Shown here: positions 1 to 5,012 of the stretch, piece by piece
Position numbering within the stretch: the first letter of the stretch is position 1
Layout of the letters: each line of letters opens with the position of its first letter
NCBI GenBank assembly: GCA_030624545.1
Contig: JAUXJX010000198.1
Location: 1 to 5,012, forward strand
DNA length: 5,012 nucleotides
Direction: 5' to 3'
DNA from: Bacteroidota bacterium
Lineage (GTDB): Bacteria > Zhuqueibacterota > JdFR-76 > DREG01
Position numbers and translations under genes: made by a program
Notes under the pieces: model-generated
Seen by the model: only the letters and a program-made list of their open reading frames with translations
What the model was told of the DNA's origin: nothing
The model's database searches: none

Positions 1-112
1 GCGATTGAATCTGCAGGATGGCATGTTCGGGATGCAAGTTGGTTTTTGTGAGGTTCCGGTTCTCCATCAGGGAGCGATACTTTAGTCGTTGATCCTCCAG
101 TTCAAGATGTTT
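1..112 (-). other. Open reading-frame fragment running off the left edge; possible remnant or partial gene
   Basis: On the minus strand a frame is open for 37 codons after a TAA at 115-113 and leaves the window at base 1. Its translation begins KHLELEDQRLKYRSLMENRN and continues with a hydrophilic stretch ending AILQIQS. The charged, leucine-spaced opening resembles the helical linkers of sensor kinases and response regulators, but this is only an impression. No start codon with a ribosome binding site is visible: the only in-frame ATG lies at 73-71 without a Shine-Dalgarno. It could be the broken inner part of a gene whose remainder lies left of the window, or a chance open frame. Confidence 0.2.
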
Positions 113-247
113 TTATCTGATTGACCTCCATCATTGAAATCACAGACTAGATGCTCTTGTCACCTTCTGACTCTATGCATCCTGCGCCCTGATCCGAAAA
201 ATATGGGTTGATGCACGGTATTTCTTAGGCTTCCAATCTCGCTCACA

Positions 248-412
248 TCATTCAGGCTCATAGTGCTGATGACCGTGGATTTTGTGGAGCCAGTCCATTG
301 CACCCTGAAGAATTATCTTTTGTGCTCGAGTAGTAGGCCATGTCATAAGGATGCCTGGATTCCGATCACGCTGCCGCTTGCGCCACAATAGGACCTGGAT
401 ATTGCTAAGCAC
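248..412 (-). other. Short unidentified reading frame, possibly a gene remnant
   Basis: A 54-codon minus-strand frame runs from a GTG (412-410) to TGA (250-248), just after two consecutive stops in the same frame. The peptide contains the segments WRKRQRDRNPGILMTWPTTR and GAMDWLHKIHGHQHYEPE. Its mixed composition with several Trp and His residues looks more protein-like than the neighbouring frames. I see no ribosome binding site and do not recognise the family. It may be a fragment of a decayed gene, or chance. Confidence 0.15.
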
Positions 413-762
413 TCACTACCTTGAAGATCTTCTCCGCAATTCCAGCATAGCAATGGGCAGGATATAACCAAGCCGGGGTTTCCTCTGCTAAGAAAACGGA
501 TTTTATGGGGGCGCCAATTCGCATCTTAGCCATTCCTCTTGAGCCAGTCAGCATCTCTGCTTGGCTGCACGACAGACTCTGCAGGTTCATTGCCCTCAGG
601 AAGGTGAAAATCAGAAACTGCGTATGTGTGCCCGTCCCAGGATGATTCTATTATGAAAAGCCAGGATCCTGTTCGATCTCTGCTTTGAGGAGCAGAATCA
701 AAGCCAGTTGTTTTGGTGGTTGAAATCAAAAACAAGAATAACAAACGCTAGACAAATTTTAT

Positions 763-767
763 AAAGG
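763..767 (+). promoter_or_regulatory. Weak ribosome binding site of rng
   Basis: AAAGG lies six bases before the ATG at 774. It is a partial Shine-Dalgarno, weaker than the GGAGG sites of rplU, rpmA and mdh further on. It supports the ATG at 774 as the start, as does the fit of the encoded N-terminus to the RNase E/G family. Confidence 0.5.
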
Positions 768-773
768 TAGCAA

Positions 774-2309
774 ATGCGAAAAGAAATAATCATTAATGCC
801 TCCATTTCGGGAACCCGGATTGCCATACTGGAATGGAAGCGACTTGTTGAACTCTATATAGAGCTGCCCGAGCAGGAAAGGATGGTGGGCAACATCTATA
901 AGGGGGTTGTTGAAAACGTCATCAAAGGCATTGGGGCAGCGTTTGTAGACATCGGTATGCCGCAAAATTCCTTTTTGCGATTTACAGACATAGGCGAGTT
1001 CTATGAAAGCTACGGCCCAATCAGTGATGAGAATGGGGATAAGGAGAAGTGGGGAAAATCCCGGAAAACTGCGTCAACTCGGTGGCCTCCTGTTGTAAGC
1101 AACCAGGAAATTCTGGTTCAGATTACAAAGGAACCGATTGGAACAAAGGGCGCGCGGGTTACCTCAGAAGTTACACTGCCCGGGAGGTTTTTCGTATTGG
1201 TGCCCGGGTATGAGCACGTCGGGGTTTCGAGAAAGATCGGCAATATCAGGGAAAAAAATCGCCTGAAGCGGCTGTCTTATAAGTTGAGGCCGAAAGGCCT
1301 TGGCCTAATCGTTCGTACAGTTGCCGCAGGAAGAAAAGAGCAAGAGCTCCAGGCAGATTTGCAAAGTCTGCTGCGAACCTGGAATAAAATCGAGCAGAAT
1401 GTTCGGCAAGAAAAGGGCCCCGTGCCTCTCTACAAAGATATGGGAATGGTATCCTCAATTATAAGGGACCTATTTACCCCGGACGTTGACAGAGTGGTTG
1501 TGGACTCTAGAAAGCTGCATAAGGAAATAACAAAATATCTAAAAGACGTCTCCCCGGATCTTCACAAAAAAGTTGAATACTATAACGGCATGAATCCGAT
1601 TTTCGACGAATACAAGATTGAGAGGGACGTAGAGAAGTGCCTTTCCCGTCGAGTTTGGCTAAAGAGTGGGGGGTATATCATATTCGACCAAACGGAGGCG
1701 CTTGTCGCCATCGACGTGAACAGCGGCAAGCATGTGAGTCGGGGAGAACACGACGAGACCTCCCTCAAAATTAATCTCGAAGCGTGCCAGGAAATTGCCC
1801 GTCAGCTGCGTCTGCGTGATCTTGGCGGACTGATCGTAATCGATTTCATTGATATGATTGATCCAGGTCGAAAGAGAACACTAATAAATGAATTTCGGCG
1901 CCAGCTAAGGAAAGATCGGGCAAAGACCAGCATTTCCGATCTGTCAAATTTCGGACTAATCGAAATGACGCGGGAACGGACCCGACCTAGTCTGATCTAT
2001 TCATTTACGGAAACTTGCGCGACATGTGACGGACTTGGCAATTTGCCCTCCAGCCCGACAGTAGTCACTAAAATTGAGCATGCAATAAGACGGCTGCGAG
2101 CCCGAAGCAAAGAACGACGCATTAAATTGATCGTGCATCCGGAACTAGAAAGCTATTTGCAGAATGGTGTTTGGAATCGTCTGCGAAGAATCATGGTCAA
2201 ATATCTCGTCAGAATTCAACTTTCGGCAGACACCAATATGCCATACGGGGAATTCAAGATGCTTTCCAGAAAATCAGATGACGACCTTGCCGAGATAATA
2301 AAGACTTGA
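774..2309 (+). CDS. rng: Ribonuclease G (RNase E/G family endoribonuclease)
   Basis: This 511-residue protein is a single-strand-specific endoribonuclease of the RNase E/G family, which cleaves AU-rich RNA, trims 16S rRNA 5' ends and takes part in mRNA decay; it is expected in the cytoplasm. An N-terminal S1 RNA-binding domain spans about residues 38-120 (GNIYKG and AAFVDIG motifs). The 5'-monophosphate sensor region includes R181 and T182 (LIVRT), matching R169/T170 of E. coli RNase E. The DNase I-like catalytic domain has QTEALVAIDVNSG with D314 and N316, and GGLIVIDFIDM with D357, the expected magnesium ligands. The zinc-link is CATC (C415, C418). The protein ends soon after the small domain, without the long RNase E degradosome scaffold, so RNase G is preferred over RNase E (E. 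coli RNase G has 489 residues). It lies 89 bp upstream of rplU on the same strand. No key residue is missing. Family assignment is certain; rng versus a short rne is slightly less so. Confidence 0.95.
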   Translation: MRKEIIINASISGTRIAILEWKRLVELYIELPEQERMVGNIYKGVVENVIKGIGAAFVDIGMPQNSFLRFTDIGEFYESYGPISDENGDKEKWGKSRKTASTRWPPVVSNQEILVQITKEPIGTKGARVTSEVTLPGRFFVLVPGYEHVGVSRKIGNIREKNRLKRLSYKLRPKGLGLIVRTVAAGRKEQELQADLQSLLRTWNKIEQNVRQEKGPVPLYKDMGMVSSIIRDLFTPDVDRVVVDSRKLHKEITKYLKDVSPDLHKKVEYYNGMNPIFDEYKIERDVEKCLSRRVWLKSGGYIIFDQTEALVAIDVNSGKHVSRGEHDETSLKINLEACQEIARQLRLRDLGGLIVIDFIDMIDPGRKRTLINEFRRQLRKDRAKTSISDLSNFGLIEMTRERTRPSLIYSFTETCATCDGLGNLPSSPTVVTKIEHAIRRLRARSKERRIKLIVHPELESYLQNGVWNRLRRIMVKYLVRIQLSADTNMPYGEFKMLSRKSDDDLAEIIKT

Positions 2310-2334
2310 AAAGATACCAGGCGATTTCTATATT
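2306..2334 (+). promoter_or_regulatory. Candidate sigma70-type promoter for rplU-rpmA, overlapping the rng stop codon
   Basis: TTGAAA at 2306-2311 (five of six matches to TTGACA) and TATATT at 2329-2334 (five of six to TATAAT) are separated by exactly 17 bases. The -35 box overlaps the rng stop codon TGA (2307-2309). Transcription would begin near 2341 and give a leader of about 58 bases before the rplU GTG. This would let the two ribosomal protein genes be transcribed independently of rng. The assignment rests on motif match and spacing only. Confidence 0.5.
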
Positions 2335-2343
2335 TATTGCCTG
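2318..2343 (+). other. Hairpin in the rng-rplU intergenic region
   Basis: CAGGCGAT (2318-2325) pairs with ATTGCCTG (2336-2343), giving an eight-pair stem with one G-U pair around a 10-base AU-rich loop. No T-tract follows, so it is not an intrinsic terminator. It overlaps the candidate promoter, so it would form only in transcripts reading through from rng, not in those starting near 2341. An RNA-processing or stability element is possible but is inference. Confidence 0.35.
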
Positions 2344-2383
2344 CTCTAATACTGTGTGTGAGATGAGAAAAATTGGGTAAAGT

Positions 2384-2390
2384 CGGAGGT
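2384..2390 (+). promoter_or_regulatory. Ribosome binding site that decides the GTG start of rplU
   Basis: CGGAGGT lies eight bases before the GTG at 2399. This strong Shine-Dalgarno fixes the non-ATG start, and the resulting N-terminus (MYAIV...GKQFRI) is the conserved beginning of L21. Confidence 0.8.
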
Positions 2391-2398
2391 TTTAGCAC

Positions 2399-2716
2399 GT
2401 GTATGCAATCGTAGATATTGCCGGCAAACAGTTCAGGATTGCTGAAAAGGATGTTTTAAGTGTTCCTCGACTCGCTGGTATTGAAGGTGAGAAAATAGTA
2501 TTGGACAAGATACTTCTGCTCTCATCAGATAAGGGAGTAAGGGTCGGCCAGCCGTTGGTTGCCGGTGCGAAAATACAGGCCAGCATCCTGGCCCATGATC
2601 GTGACAAGAAGATCGTTGTCTTCAAGAGAAAGAGAAGAAAGGGGTATCGGAGAAAAAAGGGGCATCGTCAAGATATCACCAAAATCGAGATCGAGAAAAT
2701 TAGCGCAAAAGCTTAG
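2399..2716 (+). CDS. rplU: Large ribosomal subunit protein bL21
   Basis: This 105-residue protein is bL21, a primary 23S rRNA-binding protein of the 50S subunit. The N-terminus MYAIVDIAGKQFRI matches the usual MYAV...GGKQYRV opening. The middle contains the family features EKIVLDKILLLSSD and VGQPLVAGAKIQASIL. The basic segment FKRKRRKGYRRKKGHRQ at about residues 75-91 matches the conserved RNA-binding signature near the C-terminus. Length is normal (about 100-105 residues). Translation starts at GTG behind a strong Shine-Dalgarno. The stop codon TAG (2714-2716) overlaps the AGGAGG site of rpmA, so the pair is almost certainly co-transcribed and probably translationally coupled. Transcription may come both from read-through of rng and from the promoter at 2306-2334. 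Confidence 0.97.
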   Translation: MYAIVDIAGKQFRIAEKDVLSVPRLAGIEGEKIVLDKILLLSSDKGVRVGQPLVAGAKIQASILAHDRDKKIVVFKRKRRKGYRRKKGHRQDITKIEIEKISAKA

Positions 2717-2720
2717 GAGG
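2715..2720 (+). promoter_or_regulatory. Consensus ribosome binding site of rpmA overlapping the rplU stop codon
   Basis: A perfect AGGAGG begins inside the TAG stop codon of rplU and lies eight bases before the rpmA ATG at 2729. The overlap means that ribosomes ending rplU stand on the initiation site of rpmA, which fits coupled, near-equimolar synthesis of L21 and L27. Confidence 0.8.
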
Positions 2721-2728
2721 CAGAAGCA

Positions 2729-2983
2729 ATGGCTCATAAGAAAGGTGGGGGAAGCACACGAAACGGTCGTGACAGCAAATCGAAGCGTCTTGGCCTGAAG
2801 ATCTACGGCGGCCAGCAAGTGACTTCCGGAAACATCATCGTGCGTCAACGGGGCACAAAGATCCATCCGGGCACGAATGTTGGAAAAGGTAGAGATGACA
2901 CCCTGTTTGCGACCGCCGATGGAATTGTCCAATTCAAAAATGTTGGACGGTCCAAAAAGGTCGTCAATGTAATTAGTCAATAG
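2729..2983 (+). CDS. rpmA: Large ribosomal subunit protein bL27
   Basis: This 84-residue protein is bL27, whose flexible N-terminus reaches toward the peptidyl-transferase centre and helps position tRNA. The sequence opens [20 protein letters not shown], the family signature, and continues with [20 protein letters not shown] and the H-PG-NVG-G-DDTLFA block, all diagnostic. It starts directly with MAHKK and lacks the cleavable N-terminal extension found in Firmicutes, so no Prp-type processing is expected. It follows rplU by 12 bp and is the last gene of the operon. Its stop codon TAG (2981-2983) forms the first three bases of the terminator stem. The often adjacent GTPase gene obgE does not follow here. 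Confidence 0.98.
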   Translation: MAHKKGGGSTRNGRDSKSKRLGLKIYGGQQVTSGNIIVRQRGTKIHPGTNVGKGRDDTLFATADGIVQFKNVGRSKKVVNVISQ

Positions 2984-3011
2984 CGAAGAAGTTTTCTTCG
3001 CTATTTTTTTT
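2981..3011 (+). terminator. Intrinsic (rho-independent) terminator of the rng-rplU-rpmA operon
   Basis: TAGCGAAGAA (2981-2990) pairs perfectly with TTCTTCGCTA (2994-3003) around a three-base GTT loop, and eight T residues follow (3004-3011). The stem is a perfect 10-mer, although its loop-side half is A-T rich. The rpmA stop codon is its first three bases, so coding sequence and termination signal abut with no spacer. Confidence 0.92.
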
Positions 3012-3033
3012 CTACTGGATTGCTTTCCGCAGT

Positions 3034-3038
3034 GGAGG
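3034..3038 (+). promoter_or_regulatory. Ribosome binding site of mdh
   Basis: GGAGG lies seven bases before the ATG at 3046 and fixes that start; the encoded [12 protein letters not shown] is a typical type 3 MDH N-terminus. I found no clear promoter in the short gap between the terminator and this site. Confidence 0.75.
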
Positions 3039-3042
3039 ATAA

Positions 3043-3969
<927 letters not shown>

Positions 3970-4000
3970 GAGTAACAACTGGCCTACAACTTTTACGGAG

Positions 4001-5012
4001 CTATTCTTTGTAAAAGAGCTTGCCCTGTTTGGCGTAGTCGCGAATTAACTGGGACGGCGTGAAGCGGGCGCCGTAATTCGATTCTAAACTCTCCAAGGAA
4101 TTCAAGACAGTATTGGCTCCAACGCTGTCCACATAGCGGAATGGTCCGCCGAGGAATGGGGGGAACCCAAGGCCCAGTATGGCACCCAGATCGCCATCCC
4201 TGGGTGACCGCAGGATTTCTTCCTGCAGGCAGTGGGCTGCTTCATTGATCATCACCATTGACAGCCTGCTTTGAATCTCCTTTGCATCGAGATTTTTGCG
4301 ACGGACACCGCCAAAATATGAATATACGGCCGGATTTGCCTCCTTTTTTCTTCTTGCAAATCCCGGTATTTTTAAGGATCGTCCATTATAGCGATAGAAG
4401 CCCTTCTTATTCTTCTTGCCTTTGTAGCCGGCCTCGAACAATTTCTTTACACCCGTGCTTGCCGTTACGCCCCGTTTGGCGAAATGACCCGCAAGCACAT
4501 CCGTAACGTGTGCGCCCACGTCGATGCCGACTTCGTCCATGAGTTTAAAGGGGCCCACAGGGAAGCCGAATCTTTGCATGGCCGCGTCAATTTGCATGAT
4601 GTCGCCGCCCTCTTCGAGTAAAAGGACCGCTTCGTTCAAGAGAGGCGATAAAATCCGGGTTGTATAAAATCCCGGCCCATCACTGACCACGATAACCGTT
4701 TTCCCCTGTCGGAGCCCCAATTCCACGGCCGTCGACTGCACCCAATCGGCTGTTTTGTCTGTTACGATAATTTCCAGCAGGGGCATTTTGGTAACCGGGG
4801 AGAAGTAGTGCATCCCAATAATCTGCTCAGGGCTCTTCGAATCCTTGGCGATGTCCTTTATGGGCAGTGAGGAAGTGTTACTTGCGAAGATGGTATCATC
4901 GGCGGTTGTTTCTTCGATCTCCTTCACTATTCTTCGCTTTAATTCCAGATCCTCAAAAACTGCGTCTATAATCAACTCCACAGTGCCAAGCATTTTATAG
5001 TCCGTTGTGCCC
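4001..5012 (-). CDS. fadJ: Fatty acid oxidation multifunctional protein, 3-hydroxyacyl-CoA dehydrogenase part (partial, 5' end outside window)
   Basis: The frame is open to the right edge, so this is the C-terminal 336 residues of a longer protein; the ATG at 4993-4991 is internal, because in-frame codons reading GTTDYK precede it and match the family. FadJ/FadB alpha subunits join an N-terminal enoyl-CoA hydratase to a C-terminal 3-hydroxyacyl-CoA dehydrogenase and catalyse two steps of beta-oxidation. Counting from that internal Met, visible marks are AVFEDLELKR (11-20), ASNTSSLPI (37-45), and GMHYFSPVTKMPLLEI with catalytic H62 and E74. DGPGFYTTRI (105-114) closes the NAD domain. The first C-terminal domain has FGFPVGPFKLMDEVGIDVGAHV and GKKNKKGFYRY. 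The second has INEAAHCLQEEILRSPRDGD and LGFGGPF-like GFPPFLGGPFRYVDSVGA. The arginine-serine-rich RSPRDGD/GFPPFLGGPFRY block looks closer to FadJ than to FadB. A thiolase partner (fadI) is not in the window. The N-terminal hydratase is inferred, not seen. Confidence 0.9.
   Translation of the reverse strand, partial: GTTDYKMLGTVELIIDAVFEDLELKRRIVKEIEETTADDTIFASNTSSLPIKDIAKDSKSPEQIIGMHYFSPVTKMPLLEIIVTDKTADWVQSTAVELGLRQGKTVIVVSDGPGFYTTRILSPLLNEAVLLLEEGGDIMQIDAAMQRFGFPVGPFKLMDEVGIDVGAHVTDVLAGHFAKRGVTASTGVKKLFEAGYKGKKNKKGFYRYNGRSLKIPGFARRKKEANPAVYSYFGGVRRKNLDAKEIQSRLSMVMINEAAHCLQEEILRSPRDGDLGAILGLGFPPFLGGPFRYVDSVGANTVLNSLESLESNYGARFTPSQLIRDYAKQGKLFYKE

Larger units (their letters stand above)
1..773. 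other. Gene-poor region upstream of rng, possibly decayed coding sequence
   Basis: I see no convincing intact gene in these 773 bases. All six frames are broken by frequent stops, and the longest ATG-initiated frames are minus-strand ORFs of 61 codons (590-405) and 72 codons (744-526). These two overlap each other, lack clear ribosome binding sites and match no family I recognise. Two shorter minus-strand stretches (112-2 and 412-248) read somewhat like protein, so the region may be a decayed minus-strand gene or genes. There is no tRNA-like cloverleaf, CRISPR-like direct repeat or insertion-sequence terminal repeat that I can recognise. A small hairpin (679-684 with 691-696, TCTGCT/AGCAGA) has no T-tract after it. 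The promoter of rng should lie near the right end, but no -35/-10 pair with proper spacing stands out: TTGAAA at 720-725 has no good -10 partner. Confidence 0.5.

Noticed and set aside
300..400. Possible insertion-sequence remnant (GC-rich stretch at 361-384)
   Set aside because: No terminal inverted repeats, target-site duplication or transposase motif could be found.
671..696. GTTCGATCTC resembling a tRNA T-loop, with a small adjacent hairpin
   Set aside because: No matching acceptor, D-arm or anticodon arm can be built around it, and no T-tract follows the hairpin.
840..1140. Suspected insertion in the S1 domain of RNase G (charged stretch around residues 80-108)
   Set aside because: E. 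coli RNase G, as I recall it, also has a hydrophilic stretch between the same two S1 strands, so this is normal for the family.
2943..2955. Perfect inverted repeat TTGGAC-G-GTCCAA inside rpmA
   Set aside because: It encodes conserved L27 residues, has almost no loop for an RNA hairpin, and is too short to separate from chance as an operator.
2525..2980. Minus-strand ORF of 151 codons antisense to rplU and rpmA
   Set aside because: Both ribosomal protein genes on the plus strand are unmistakable, so this frame is an antisense shadow.
3990..4016. Possible bidirectional terminator between mdh and the fad gene
   Set aside because: The stem CTTTTAC/GTAAAAG is AT-rich with a 13-base loop, and no T-tract follows on either strand.

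Overview
The window is ordinary bacterial chromosomal DNA of roughly balanced base composition. It holds a ribosome and RNA-processing operon (ribonuclease G, ribosomal proteins L21 and L27), a malate dehydrogenase gene, and the 3' part of a convergent fatty-acid beta-oxidation gene. RNase G directly upstream of rplU-rpmA, an L27 without an N-terminal extension, an LDH-like (type 3) malate dehydrogenase and a FadJ/FadB-type multifunctional protein fit a Gram-negative lineage. From remembered gene orders this looks most like the deltaproteobacterial (Desulfobacterota/Myxococcota-like) sphere, but that placement is inference and no sequence here fixes the phylum.

Layout: 1-773 has no convincing gene, only short interrupted reading frames, mostly on the minus strand, that may be decayed coding sequence. 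774-2309 (+) is RNase G. 2399-2716 (+) is rplU (GTG start with a good Shine-Dalgarno). 2729-2983 (+) is rpmA, whose Shine-Dalgarno overlaps the rplU stop codon. A strong intrinsic terminator at 2981-3011 closes this operon, and the rpmA stop codon forms the base of its stem. 3046-3969 (+) is mdh. After a 31-bp gap, 4001-5012 (-) is the C-terminal part of the 3-hydroxyacyl-CoA dehydrogenase region of a FadJ-like protein, whose 5' end lies beyond the window.

How the parts work together: RNase G matures and degrades RNA, including 16S rRNA ends in E. coli, and is co-oriented with two large-subunit ribosomal protein genes. A near-consensus sigma70-type promoter overlapping the rng stop codon (TTGAAA, 17 bp, TATATT) suggests rplU-rpmA can be expressed separately from rng. 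Downstream, the TCA-cycle enzyme malate dehydrogenase and the beta-oxidation enzyme face each other. Both act in acetyl-CoA-linked carbon oxidation, but they are not in one operon.

I found no evidence for a new defence, mobile or RNA system. The items most worth checking are the rng/rplU junction (promoter overlapping a hairpin), the stop codon inside the terminator, mdh in the place where obgE often lies, and the gene-poor 5' region.
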